Assembly: GCA_937915865.1 (NCBI GenBank)
Contig: CALGIG010000071.1
Location: 1 to 64,000 of the forward strand
From: an uncultured Prolixibacteraceae bacterium
Lineage (GTDB): Bacteria; Bacteroidota; Bacteroidia; Bacteroidales; Prolixibacteraceae
Reading direction: 5' to 3'
DNA: 64,000 bases
Shown: positions 9,179 through 17,022 of the stretch, piece after piece
How the letters are laid out: every line of letters starts with the position of its first letter
How positions within the stretch are numbered: position 1 is the first letter of the stretch
The notes under the pieces: generated by a model
Told to the model about the DNA's origin: nothing
What the model saw: only the letters and a program-made list of their open reading frames with translations
Database searches by the model: none
Position numbers and translations under genes: made by a program

Positions 9179-9889
9179 ATGGGAAGAGCGTTCGAATATC
9201 GAAGAGCAGCCAAAGAAAAACGTTGGGATAAAATGTCACGGATATTTCCGAAACTGGCAAAAGCAATAACAGTTGCAGCCAAAGAAGGAGTCCCTGATCC
9301 TGAAATGAATGCCAAGCTTCGCACAGCCATCCAAAATGCGAAAGCACAAAACATGCCGAAAGACAATATTGATGCGGCAATTAAACGTGCATCAGGCAAA
9401 GACGCTGAGACCTTTGTTGAAATTAATTACGAAGGTAAAGGTCCGCACGGAGTATTGATTTTTGCTGAATCGGCAACCGATAACCCGACCCGTACTGTAG
9501 CAAATGTAAAATCGTACTTTAATAAAACTGGAGGTGCAATGGTACCAACTGGCTCGTTGGAATTCATGTTTTCGCGAAAAGCCGTTTTCGAATTTATGAA
9601 GAAGGACGGCATGAACATTGAAGACCTTGAACTAGAGCTAATTGACGCCGGACTTGAAGAAATTGAAGAGAACGAAGATATAATTTATGTTTATGGTGAT
9701 TATACCAATTTTGGAACTCTTTCGCACGCGTTGGAAAATCTGAAAATTGAAGTGACCAAAGCAAACCTTCAACGAATTCCAACAACGCCAGTTGAATTTA
9801 CGGAAGAGCAACTGGTTGATATTGAAAAATTGATTGACAAACTCGAAGAAGACGATGATATTCAGAATGTTTTTACGAATATAGCCTAG
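9179..9889 (+). CDS. yebC: YebC/PmpR-family protein
   Basis: 236 residues, near the family's usual 240-250. The N-terminus MGRAFEYRRAAKEKRWDKMSR is the Bacteroidota variant of the family signature (most bacteria have MAGHSKW). The GVPDPEMNAKLRTAI and NMPKDNIDAAIKRA helices and the Glu/Asp-rich C-terminus follow. The family was long called a transcriptional regulator, but recent work ties YebC proteins to translation of difficult (for example proline-rich) stretches. The start is the only Met with the conserved N-terminus. A terminator follows 34 nt after the stop. Confidence 0.95.
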   Translation: MGRAFEYRRAAKEKRWDKMSRIFPKLAKAITVAAKEGVPDPEMNAKLRTAIQNAKAQNMPKDNIDAAIKRASGKDAETFVEINYEGKGPHGVLIFAESATDNPTRTVANVKSYFNKTGGAMVPTGSLEFMFSRKAVFEFMKKDGMNIEDLELELIDAGLEEIEENEDIIYVYGDYTNFGTLSHALENLKIEVTKANLQRIPTTPVEFTEEQLVDIEKLIDKLEEDDDIQNVFTNIA

Positions 9890-9922
9890 GAAAACTAGCT
9901 ATTTTTTAGCCACAGACGAATT

Positions 9923-9974
9923 AAAAGTTTGCCGGGAATTATGGTTTGATCACCAATAACCCGGCAAACTTTTT
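9923..9974 (+). terminator. Intrinsic terminator of yebC
   Basis: AAAAGTTTGCCGGG (9923-9936) and CCCGGCAAACTTTT (9960-9973) form a perfect 14-bp stem with a 23-nt loop, followed by a T-run. Confidence 0.85.
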
Positions 9975-10010
9975 TATTTTTATATCATTCAACTGAATAG
10001 ATTGGTTTCT

Positions 10011-10526
10011 ATGAGTAAACGAGAATTAAAAAATTACCTGAAAAGTCTAACAAAAGCTCAACTCGAAGAGCAAATTGTAGATTTATATGAGCGTTTTAAA
10101 GTTGTAAAAGAATACTATGACTTTGCCTTCAACCCAAACGAAAATGAACTAATTGAACAATGTCGATTCCAGATAAGTAAAGAGTACTATCCGGTAGGTG
10201 GCCGAAAAGCCAAAATGAGAAGGTCGGTTGCTCAAAAATGGATAAAAAAGCTAATGATTCTTGAAGCAGACCCGAGTCTTTTAGCTGACATCATGTTTTT
10301 TAACATTGAAATTGCACTTACCTTTTCAGGCGAACATATTATTAGACAGGAATCTTTTTTTACAAGTATGTTTAAATCATTCGACGAGGCAGTCCGGTTT
10401 TCGTCGGAAAAAGGAATACTTCAGGATTTTAAAGGTAGAATTGAAAAGATAACCAATGATACATGGGAGCAGAAATGGATAAACAGAAATACATTTGCTG
10501 ATCTTGCCGATATGTATTTAAACTAA
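10011..10526 (+). CDS. DUF6155-family protein
   Basis: 171 residues from the Met at 10011 (MSKRELKNYLKSLTKAQLEE); a Met three codons earlier is also possible. It is predicted to be all-helical with no signal peptide or membrane segment. The opening helix and the central YYPVGGRKAKMRRSVAQKWI block look like DUF6155, a small family seen in Bacteroidota with no known role. It stands alone after the yebC terminator and is convergent with the next gene, from which it is separated by 14 nt. Confidence 0.75.
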   Translation: MSKRELKNYLKSLTKAQLEEQIVDLYERFKVVKEYYDFAFNPNENELIEQCRFQISKEYYPVGGRKAKMRRSVAQKWIKKLMILEADPSLLADIMFFNIEIALTFSGEHIIRQESFFTSMFKSFDEAVRFSSEKGILQDFKGRIEKITNDTWEQKWINRNTFADLADMYLN

Positions 10527-10540
10527 ACAGATCGTATCTA

Positions 10541-11185
10541 TCAAGATTCCAGAAACTTAACCAATTTGATTAAACTTGCTTCATCATGGTAAGAAATATT
10601 ATTTTCACGAATAAACTTTTTAACCAGATTTGTCTTCTCAGGAAATTCTTTTAAAAGAAATTTTATACTAACAAACTTGTATAACTTACCAGCCTTCCTC
10701 AAATAATATATTGTATAAGGATTAGTTTCAACAGTTTCAGGCAATGTCATTTCGTAAACCCTATTACCTGAAAAATAGCTTGAATATGTTGATGCAGCGC
10801 CTAATTGCGAAGAAGTGCCATATCCGGCAGGTTTACCGGGATCATTAAGTTTGCATTTGTGTTCAGCAAATAAATCATATCTCGCATGATAAAGCAAATC
10901 ATAAAGTTTTCCATTCATCGGAACAAATTTTTTCCCATTAACAAATACTGTATCCACGGCATCAAGTTGCGAAAGGGCTAATTTTACCCCATTACTAATG
11001 AAAATCATTTCTTCAGTTAAGGAATTGTAGTTTAGTTGGACCTCATTAACTTTACCTTTTTTCATTAATACTTTACCATGAATAAACTCAGGAAATAAAT
11101 AATGAGTTATGTTTTTCGTTTCTTTTTGGGCAAAACATTGGACAGATAAGAAAAAAACTACTAAAAGGCTTAATAAACGCTTCAT
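10541..11185 (-). CDS. Secreted hypothetical protein
   Basis: About 214 residues from the start at 11185, giving the signal peptide MKRLLSLLVVFFLSVQCFAQ with cleavage after FAQ. The mature part has alternating hydrophobic and charged segments (KVLMKKGKVNEVQLNYNSLT; YTIYYLRKAGKLYKFVS) as in small periplasmic beta-rich Bacteroidota proteins. No domain is recognised. It is the last chromosomal gene before the tRNA-Leu that marks the ICE. Confidence 0.75.
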   Translation of the reverse strand: MKRLLSLLVVFFLSVQCFAQKETKNITHYLFPEFIHGKVLMKKGKVNEVQLNYNSLTEEMIFISNGVKLALSQLDAVDTVFVNGKKFVPMNGKLYDLLYHARYDLFAEHKCKLNDPGKPAGYGTSSQLGAASTYSSYFSGNRVYEMTLPETVETNPYTIYYLRKAGKLYKFVSIKFLLKEFPEKTNLVKKFIRENNISYHDEASLIKLVKFLES

Positions 11186-11325
11186 GGTTAGATAGTTTAT
11201 AATCAATATGATTTAAAAAAACGGATAAATCATAAGATCAAAGTTAGAATAAGTTTGAAATTATTCTTTTAATAAATGAGGTTGTTTTAAGTTTTTTTTT
11301 AGTTTTGCACTCACAAATTTTGAAG

Positions 11326-11409
11326 GCCCAGATGGTGAAATTGGTAGACACGCCAGCTTGAGGGGCTGGTGCCGGTTTCGGTGTGCAAGTTCGAGTCTTG
11401 TTCTGGGCA
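11326..11409 (+). tRNA. tRNA-Leu (anticodon GAG)
   Basis: The 84-nt sequence folds as a class II tRNA: the acceptor stem GCCCAGA pairs with TCTGGGC (11402-11408) and A is the discriminator base. The anticodon stem CCAGC/GCTGG encloses TTGAGGG, so the anticodon is GAG. A variable arm and the T-loop TTCGAGTC follow. CCA is not encoded. It is the likely attB of the ICE, since an integrase gene begins 290 bp downstream and its 3' end is a classical integration target. Confidence 0.95.
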
Positions 11410-11433
11410 CGGGTAGAAATACCAAAATGTATC

Positions 11434-11467
11434 AAAAGCGCTTAAATTCAATGATTTAAGCGCTTTT
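11434..11467 (+). terminator. Intrinsic terminator after tRNA-Leu
   Basis: AAAAGCGCTTAAAT (11434-11447) pairs perfectly with ATTTAAGCGCTTTT (11454-11467) across a 6-nt loop. It ends the tRNA transcript. The rest of the spacer to 11699 shows no gene; it should contain the integrase promoter and the arm-type integrase sites, but I cannot point to them. Confidence 0.8.
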
Positions 11468-11699
11468 ATTTTGAAGCAAAATGTCAAAAATCTTCATCAA
11501 AAGCCATATTTAAAGGGGCAAAATCGAGACCACAACTTTCAGTGTCTCCCATGGTCGCGGCAAATCACGCAACGAATTGATTCAAACCATTTTATTTGGT
11601 TCACTTTGACTCATTTTAGCGCTTTTTTCAAAGCTGAAAATGAGGTATTTTTAATGGTTGCCGAGACCATTTTTTAACTTATGGTTAAACAAGTAAATT

Positions 11700-12908
11700 A
11701 TGAAGGTTGTAATTAGTTTTTTATTCCGGAAAAACAGGGAAACTGTTGAAGGAAAATCGCCAATTTATGTCAGGTTTACGTTCAAAAAACAAAGGGTCGA
11801 ACTTTCCACAGGGATTTATGCCACCAAAGGCCATTGGGACGAATCAAAACAAAGGATCAAAGAAAAAATCCCGGGCAGCCGGGTCTTAAATGAGCGGTTG
11901 GACAAAATCAGGACCGAAATACAGGATGTTTTTAATCTGCTAAGGTCAACCAACGAGGATTTTAACGTATATTCAATCAAAGACAGGTTGTTGAATACCG
12001 GAGATACAAAAGGGATACTGGCAATTTTTGACTACTACCTGAATAGCATCCTTTCCAAGCTGAATAAAGGCTATTCAATGGAAACCTATAAACATTATAA
12101 ATCCTCCAGGAAACGCCTGGCCGGGTTCATTGAATCGAAATTGAGAAAATCCGATGTCCCTGTTCAATGTGTTGATTACAAATTTTTGGATGCTTTTGAT
12201 ATCTTTATCAAAGAAGAATTCAATAATGTCCAAAACACGGCATGGAATTATCACAAGCACCTGAGACGGGTTTTGAACCTGGCCGTCTCGATGGATTACC
12301 TCGATAAAAACCCGTACTCAAAATTTAAAGTAGGTTTGGATGAAACCCACCGGGAAATCCTTTCCATGGATGAGCTGAAACGGATTGAAGAAAAGAAAAT
12401 TGAAATCGAACGTTTGTCCGTTGTTCGGGATATTTTTGTTTTTGCCTGCTATACCGGGCTTTCATTTGCTGATATATCAAAACTTTGTGACATTCACCTC
12501 CAACGAAAACCGGATGGAAAAGAATGGATTATTATCGACCGCTCAAAAACCAATAACAGGTGCAGGATACCAATTCTGCCGAAAGCAAAGGAAATCCTGA
12601 AACGGTATGAGGACTATCCCAAAAACACCGGGAAGAGATTTCTGCTCCCGGTTTTAACTAACCAGAAAATGAACAGTTATTTAAAAGAATTAGGGGATAT
12701 CTGCAGCATTAAAAAGAATATTACGATGCACATTGCGCGCCACACGTTTGCCACAACGGTCACCCTGAGCAACGGGGTTCCAATTGAAACCGTTTCTAAA
12801 TTACTCGGTCATTCCTCATTGAAGACTACACAGATTTATGCTAAGGTGCTGGACAAAAAAATTTCCGAAGACATGGATATCCTGGAAACCAAATTGTGTC
12901 ACTTATAA
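11700..12908 (+). CDS. Tyrosine recombinase, ICE integrase (IntDOT-like)
   Basis: 402 residues with the Bacteroidota integrase layout: an N-terminal arm-binding domain (residues 1-90), a SAM-like core-binding domain (about 100-200) and a C-terminal catalytic domain. Catalytic landmarks are HIARHTFAT (HxxR), LGHSSLKTT and the nucleophile Tyr in TQIYAKV. At the place of the first catalytic Arg the sequence is TGLSFADIS, so Ser replaces Arg as reported for IntDOT of CTnDOT, a property linked to tolerance of mismatches in the crossover region. It starts 290 bp after tRNA-Leu and points into the element, so it probably catalyses integration at the tRNA 3' end and, with an Xis protein, excision. 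Confidence 0.95.
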   Translation: MKVVISFLFRKNRETVEGKSPIYVRFTFKKQRVELSTGIYATKGHWDESKQRIKEKIPGSRVLNERLDKIRTEIQDVFNLLRSTNEDFNVYSIKDRLLNTGDTKGILAIFDYYLNSILSKLNKGYSMETYKHYKSSRKRLAGFIESKLRKSDVPVQCVDYKFLDAFDIFIKEEFNNVQNTAWNYHKHLRRVLNLAVSMDYLDKNPYSKFKVGLDETHREILSMDELKRIEEKKIEIERLSVVRDIFVFACYTGLSFADISKLCDIHLQRKPDGKEWIIIDRSKTNNRCRIPILPKAKEILKRYEDYPKNTGKRFLLPVLTNQKMNSYLKELGDICSIKKNITMHIARHTFATTVTLSNGVPIETVSKLLGHSSLKTTQIYAKVLDKKISEDMDILETKLCHL

Positions 12909-13000
12909 AAAAAAATTGGAAAAATGGGTTCAACCATTTTTAATCAGGATCGGTAAAAAAGATGCACCGGTCCTGAGATAGTTTTGCGTCTTGATGTTAT

Positions 13001-13026
13001 TATCATCTGAATTTATTCAGATGATA
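13001..13026. repeat. Perfect hairpin after the integrase gene
   Basis: TATCATCTGAA and TTCAGATGATA form a perfect 11-bp stem with a 4-nt loop. There is no T-run, so it may be a terminator of the integrase transcript or a protein-binding palindrome. Confidence 0.5.
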
Positions 13027-13138
13027 TAATATATTTACCATCAACATTTTGCTCAAGAACAGAATACGAAATTTCTCACTAAAGTCCATCTGCATTTCAT
13101 TTTTCTGTTGGCATGCATGTAATTTCAGTTGAATATTT

Positions 13139-13423
13139 TCAATTCAGGCCATCAATTACCTTCATCATTTCCAAAACAGTTCCCATGGGTTTGATATTTC
13201 CTTCGGCATAATCATTTATTTCTCCGACAATGCTTTCAGGCATATAAACTGTCCTGATTTCTCCTTTAAAGGAAATTTCGTTTATCCCTTTCTTACTAAA
13301 AAAATGTGTTATCGCTTCTACAAATTTATCGGCCGTCTCCTGCGTGTCAAACAGGAGGCTTGACAGACGTTGTTTTTTATAATAAACGATCAATTCTGCT
13401 ACGGTTTTTTGCTTATCTGGCAT
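13139..13423 (-). CDS. Small hypothetical ICE protein
   Basis: 94 residues, acidic C-terminus and basic N-terminus, predicted alpha/beta. I recognise no domain. It reads as a real protein (balanced composition, no low complexity) and lies between the convergent integrase and HU genes, where ICEs often keep short regulators. No ribosome-binding site is visible, which is normal for this phylum. Confidence 0.55.
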   Translation of the reverse strand: MPDKQKTVAELIVYYKKQRLSSLLFDTQETADKFVEAITHFFSKKGINEISFKGEIRTVYMPESIVGEINDYAEGNIKPMGTVLEMMKVIDGLN

Positions 13424-13658
13424 ATCATTAATTTATTTTTTTTGTTTGTCTTTAATTCGCTTTTCCTCTTTGCCAAAATCGAATCCAAATGACTGATCTT
13501 GAATTGCAGCCATCAGAAATCACTGATTAACTGCATTTTAACCCAGCTATTTCTCTTTGAATATGTTTTTTGGATGCATCAATATGTTATCTGTTGAGCG
13601 GCATTTTTGTATCGCCTGGCATGAGGGAACATGGTGGATACTTTGCTTCCAGATGCTC

Positions 13659-13943
13659 TTATTTTACATTTTCTTTAACCTGGACCACAAATGCTTCAGC
13701 CGGTTTAAAAGAAGGGATAAAGTGTTCGGGAACAATGACTGTCGTATTTTTGGAAATATTGCGGGCAGTTTTTTCCGCTCTTTTTTTAACGATAAAACTT
13801 CCGAATCCACGAAGGGAAACATTCCTTCCTTCAGTTAAAGATTCTTTAACTGTTCCCATAAAAGCTTCAAGAGCTTTTTGCACAGTGGCTTTTTCAACTC
13901 CTGTATTTTCGCTGACCTGGCTAACAACATCTGCTTTTGTCAT
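13659..13943 (-). CDS. HU-family DNA-binding protein
   Basis: 94 residues, the full HU/IHF length. It begins MTKADVVSQVSENTGVEKA and contains the signature RNVSLRGFGSFIVKKRA; the beta-arm follows (residues about 53-75). It should bend DNA as a dimer and may act as architectural factor for the ICE recombinase, as host IHF-like factors do for IntDOT. An exact -7 box is present 53 nt upstream. The spacer 13424-13658 has no gene. Confidence 0.95.
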   Translation of the reverse strand: MTKADVVSQVSENTGVEKATVQKALEAFMGTVKESLTEGRNVSLRGFGSFIVKKRAEKTARNISKNTTVIVPEHFIPSFKPAEAFVVQVKENVK

Positions 13944-13995
13944 CTCTTAAAATATTTAATTATCAGTATTTTATATCTCTAAAATAATCGTTACA

Positions 13996-14003
13996 CAAAT
14001 ATA
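13996..14003 (-). promoter_or_regulatory. -7 promoter box of the HU gene
   Basis: The minus strand reads TATATTTG, an exact TAnnTTTG match, in an AT-rich stretch 53 nt upstream of the HU start. Confidence 0.6.
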
Positions 14004-14103
14004 AAGGTATTTAATTAAAAATAGAACAGTCCATTCATTGTAACTTTGAAAACATGAACATTTGAGCTACAATCACCATCGTTCCCGATGGTTACAGTAT
14101 AAC

Positions 14104-14132
14104 GACCAAAAAAAGAGGCATTTCGCCTCTTT
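14104..14132 (-). terminator. Intrinsic terminator
   Basis: AAAGAGGC (14112-14119) pairs with GCCTCTTT (14125-14132); on the minus strand a T-run follows. It ends the unit of the coiled-coil protein at 14138-14497. Confidence 0.8.
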
Positions 14133-14137
14133 CAATT

Positions 14138-14497
14138 TCAGAATTTAATCTGATCTTCAACCTCCTTGATCTTTTCATCCAGGGTGGTTTTGATCTCCTC
14201 CATCACGGCAGAGACAACCGGGGTATTGGAGGTTTTAAACTCTTTCCCGGAAGCGTCCCGAAGAAATACGGTTGCTCCCATCCCATCAGCGCCCAACGAA
14301 AAGGTCTGAAGGTTTCTGCGGGTTTCGGTCAGCTTGCGCCACTTTTCAATGAGCATGCTCAAATCTTCCACTTTCTGGATGCGCTTTTCCAGCGAAGGAA
14401 CTTCAACAACGGATTTTTCATCCTTCTTTACTACTTCCAAAGAAGTTTTAGGTTGTTCAACACTTTCAGCATCGATTTTCTTTGCTGCATTATTCAT
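14138..14497 (-). CDS. Conserved ICE protein with coiled coil, unknown function
   Basis: 119 residues. The first 30 are low-complexity and charged, then two helical stretches with heptad character (SLEKRIQKVEDLSMLIEKW and EEIKTTLDEKIKEVEDQIKF) flank a short beta segment. No domain is recognised. It has its own transcription unit: repeat leader A is upstream, and the leader peptide frame ends on its start codon by an ATGA overlap (14494-14497), so its translation may be coupled to that peptide. A terminator follows. Confidence 0.7.
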   Translation of the reverse strand: MNNAAKKIDAESVEQPKTSLEVVKKDEKSVVEVPSLEKRIQKVEDLSMLIEKWRKLTETRRNLQTFSLGADGMGATVFLRDASGKEFKTSNTPVVSAVMEEIKTTLDEKIKEVEDQIKF

Positions 14498-14604
14498 GAT
14501 TTTTCACCACTGCCCTGTGGCTTTTTTATGGCATCTGGCACGCCGGTTAAAATTTCGGCGTAACCGGACATTGAGCTATCCCGGATAAGGTCAACGGGGT
14601 GCAT
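14494..14604 (-). CDS. Leader peptide A (uORF), MHPVDLIRDSSM type
   Basis: A 36-codon frame inside leader copy A. It starts MHPVDLIRDSSM like the frames in copies B and C, and its TGA overlaps the ATG of the 119-residue protein (ATGA). Among the three copies the only base changes in these 12 codons are synonymous (Leu CTT/CTG, Asp GAT/GAC), which suggests selection on the peptide. A longer in-frame start at 14715 exists in this copy only. Confidence 0.45.
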   Translation of the reverse strand: MHPVDLIRDSSMSGYAEILTGVPDAIKKPQGSGEKS

Positions 14605-14709
14605 GTCATTCCGATGCAATCGGAATGAACGCATCCGAAGGACGGTTGCTTTTGCTGTTTTTAAAAGCGACCGCCCCTTTACCGTTCCGGGAAGCGTAAA
14701 TAACTTTGC
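14529..14709 (-). promoter_or_regulatory. Repeat leader, copy A
   Basis: About 180 bp, shorter than copies B and C but sharing their landmark blocks. Stems are kept while loops differ: GGTTACGCCG/CCGGCGTGCC near the gene, and CGGTTGCTTTT/AAAAGCGACCG near the 5' end. It probably serves as the 5' leader of the 119-residue protein. See the finding on the three leaders. Confidence 0.65.
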
Positions 14710-14758
14710 CCGCAATTTTAAATGGAGTGGTTTTACCTTTCAAAATACTGAAAACGAA

Positions 14759-14781
14759 CAAAAAGGGGCTTTTTCTGCCCC
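14759..14781 (-). terminator. Intrinsic terminator of the DNA methylase unit
   Basis: GGGGC (14765-14769) pairs with GCCCC (14777-14781), and a T-run follows on the minus strand just past the methylase stop codon. Confidence 0.7.
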
Positions 14782-15488
14782 CTAAAATTCAAACAGCAAC
14801 TGCTGAGTTACATTCTTCACAGGTATCTGATGGTCAACGAGTTCTTGTTTCTTTTCCGGTAATCTTAAAACCATGTAGCTTTCTGATTCTTTTATTTCCC
14901 TGATATATGGAATTCCATGTTCAGGGTGAAGTTCAATTCGCCATCCGGCATAAAAACGGTTCATCAAGGTGTCCATCCAGCACACTTCGCCCAAGAGCCC
15001 GTTCAGGCAAAGGTTAATCACGCACATCATAGCGCAGGTCCGGTCAATATCAGCCCCGAAGAATAATGCGTTTCGTTTTATTTTTGCGGCAGACAACAAC
15101 ATCCGTCCTGACCCGCAACAACAATCGGCCACCCGTTCTCCAAAACCTGCCGGGTTTAATATCCTGGCCATCATTTCACATATTGGTTCCGGGGTAAAAA
15201 ATGTCCGTTATGCCCGTGACTGAGGCACTCCATGTAAAAGTCACCAAAACCATCTTTCAAACCTTCACCATTATTATCCATCTCTATTACCAATGATCCG
15301 AATGCTTCTGCCATCAGGTAGGCATCCGGCTTTTCGTAGTTCCGGACAATCTCATGGTAGCGGTCTTCTTTTGCTCCAAGTGATAAAGAACAGATCACCA
15401 TTTCTAAAAAATCGTCAAACACCGAATGCAAACCGTACTTGTAACCAATTTGCAGGATATACTGGGAAAAACTTTTAAACTGTTCCAT
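14782..15488 (-). pseudogene. N-6 DNA methylase-like protein, split by a one-base frameshift
   Basis: Two consecutive frames make one protein of about 235 residues. The first (15488-15171) ends ...HGHNGHF, then loses frame; the second (from 15174) begins MMARILNP and carries the SAM-binding motif I VADCCCGSGRMLLSAA and FFGADIDRTCAMMC. Adding one T to the six-T run at 15196-15201 (minus strand) would read GHFFTPEPICEMMARI, the normal family sequence. No NPPY motif is seen, which fits the short ICE-borne members of this family whose role may be anti-restriction. The frameshift is either a real inactivation, a slippage site or a sequencing error in the homopolymer. Confidence 0.8.
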
Positions 15489-15531
15489 CTTTTTAATCTT
15501 TAATTTTTAATGAATTGTGAATTTTTGAGAT

Positions 15532-15561
15532 AAAAAAAAGCGGAGGCTAAACTGCCTCCGC
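15532..15561 (-). terminator. Intrinsic terminator of ardC
   Basis: GCGGAGGC (15540-15547) pairs with GCCTCCGC (15554-15561) with a 6-nt loop, and eight Ts follow on the minus strand. The ardC stop codon is inside the stem. Confidence 0.85.
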
Positions 15562-15876
15562 CAATGGATCAACCAGCGCGATACTGGCTGGCGGGTTCGG
15601 ATAAGACTGATGCTCCAGGATGTAATCCACTGCCTTTTGAGCCATAGATGAAGCCGTTAAAAGCATCTTCTTGTCTTCCTTAAATTTGCCGATCCAGCTT
15701 TTGATGTAGGCTACACTGTTATCAATGGTGGCGATTTGGATACCGGTCAGATGGCAGAGGTAGGCAGCTCCCATCTCGGCCACAAGTTCTTCCAGTGCAT
15801 AACTATCCTGGGAATTGAATTTGTAATCGTGAAGCTTTTCATGTCTGCCAGTCCGGCTGATATGCCCGACTCCGTG
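15547..15876 (-). pseudogene. ardC: ardC, 3' part (separated by the RIT element)
   Basis: 109 codons that continue the ArdC reading frame: HGVGHISRTGRHEKLHDYKF, then the conserved VAEMGAAYLCHLTG and SYIKSW-like (AYIKSWIGKF) blocks to the natural stop. It has no start of its own. The first His codon (15876-15874) is the second His of the HEXXH zinc motif. When 15877-19040 is removed, this joins in frame to the 5' part (19041-19628) as HEAT|HGVGH and gives a 305-residue protein, a normal ArdC size. ArdC-type proteins have an ssDNA-binding N-terminal domain and a metallopeptidase-like C-terminal domain and protect entering DNA from restriction. Confidence 0.9.
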
Positions 15877-15880
15877 ACAA

Positions 15881-15900
15881 TTATGCCGATATCGGCATAA
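15881..15900. repeat. Perfect 20-bp palindrome at RIT left end
   Basis: TTATGCCGATATCGGCATAA is its own reverse complement. It lies just outside the left 28-bp inverted repeat and shares its ATGCCG word; there is no counterpart at the right end. Confidence 0.8.
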
Positions 15901-15904
15901 AACC

Positions 15905-15932
15905 CATAATGCCGCAACCGTGATAATGCCGC
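15905..15932. repeat. RIT left inverted repeat (28 bp)
   Basis: Begins CATAATGCCGCAACC and is the exact reverse complement of 19013-19040. A diverged copy in opposite orientation lies just inside at 15970-15989 (TTACGGTTATGCGGCATAAT), so the left end is itself palindromic. Confidence 0.92.
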
Positions 15933-16083
15933 ATGGAATTGAGAAAGTGTAGCTTTTTGAGTTTCCCCATTACGGTTATGCGGCATAATCTTTACTTGTG
16001 AATGAATTGAGCAAAAATTATAAAACATTTGAAAACATGCTGATTTTAAGTCATTTTACCCTTTTAACTAAAAAGGAAGCAAA

Positions 16084-17022
16084 ATGATGAAATCATTAAA
16101 AACACAATCAAGAGAAAAACTCAAAGAGGAGTATCGAACTTATCTTAGCCGCCAACGTGGACTAACGGAAAGAACCATTGACAATTGTTGTTCATATGCA
16201 GATAGGTTTCTGGATTTTAAGTTTGGGGATACCCTAGATGATCTGTCGAAGATCACTGGGTATGATATCACCAATTTCTTACTCTATCTGACAGGACGAG
16301 CCCAGCCCCTACGGGATAAATCAATTGCATCCATCTTGCGCAATTTCTTCCGGTTTTTATTTCAAACTGAAAAAATTGAGACCAACTTGGCACTTGGAAT
16401 CCCAAGTGCTTCCGTGAGATGCACCGCGCGCATTCCTTATCATTTGACGCCGGACCAGGTGGAAGGGTTGCTTGAAGCGATCAGGGTACAACCACGTTGC
16501 AAAAGCACGAAACGGGATTATGCTATGGTTTTACTCATGGCTCGTCTGGGGCTGCGTTCACCAGAAGTTATTGCGATCCAACTTGGTGATATCGACTGGC
16601 GTAAGGGAGAAATCCTTATTCGCGGGAAAGGCGGATATCATGATAAAATACCGCTATTGCAGGATGTTGGAGAAGCCATCGCAGATTACGTCAGGTATGA
16701 GAGGAAAACGACATCCCGACATTTATTCGTAGGGCTTCATTCACCACACAAACCTTTCAAAGATGCACAAATTTTAAATAGTATCCTGAAACAGGCGATG
16801 CAAAAAGCCAACATTCCCAGACCAAAACAATATACGGGAAGTCATATCCTCAGACATAGCCTTGCAACCAATTTGGTACAACAAGGTGCAAGCCTAGAGG
16901 AAATAAGCAATACATTGCGACATCGTTCATTCCAGACAACGTTGCTATATGCCCGTCAGGATATTAATGGGTTACGGACTATTGCACTGTCCTGGCCTTT
17001 GAAGAAAGGAGGTGCATCATGA
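16084..17022 (+). CDS. ritA: RIT tyrosine recombinase A
   Basis: 312 residues, phage-integrase family with a SAM-like N-terminal domain (about residues 10-95) and a catalytic domain. Seen catalytic residues: Arg in ARLGLRSPEV, Lys region in RGKGGYHDKIPL, HILRHS (HxxR), and Tyr in TTLLYARQD. The usual LGH before the nucleophile is LRH. It is the first of three recombinases and its stop overlaps the start of the second (ATGA), so the trio is translated together. I keep the start at the first Met of MMKSLKTQ. In RIT elements all three proteins are thought to act jointly in transposition, but the mechanism is not settled. Confidence 0.92.
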   Translation: MMKSLKTQSREKLKEEYRTYLSRQRGLTERTIDNCCSYADRFLDFKFGDTLDDLSKITGYDITNFLLYLTGRAQPLRDKSIASILRNFFRFLFQTEKIETNLALGIPSASVRCTARIPYHLTPDQVEGLLEAIRVQPRCKSTKRDYAMVLLMARLGLRSPEVIAIQLGDIDWRKGEILIRGKGGYHDKIPLLQDVGEAIADYVRYERKTTSRHLFVGLHSPHKPFKDAQILNSILKQAMQKANIPRPKQYTGSHILRHSLATNLVQQGASLEEISNTLRHRSFQTTLLYARQDINGLRTIALSWPLKKGGAS

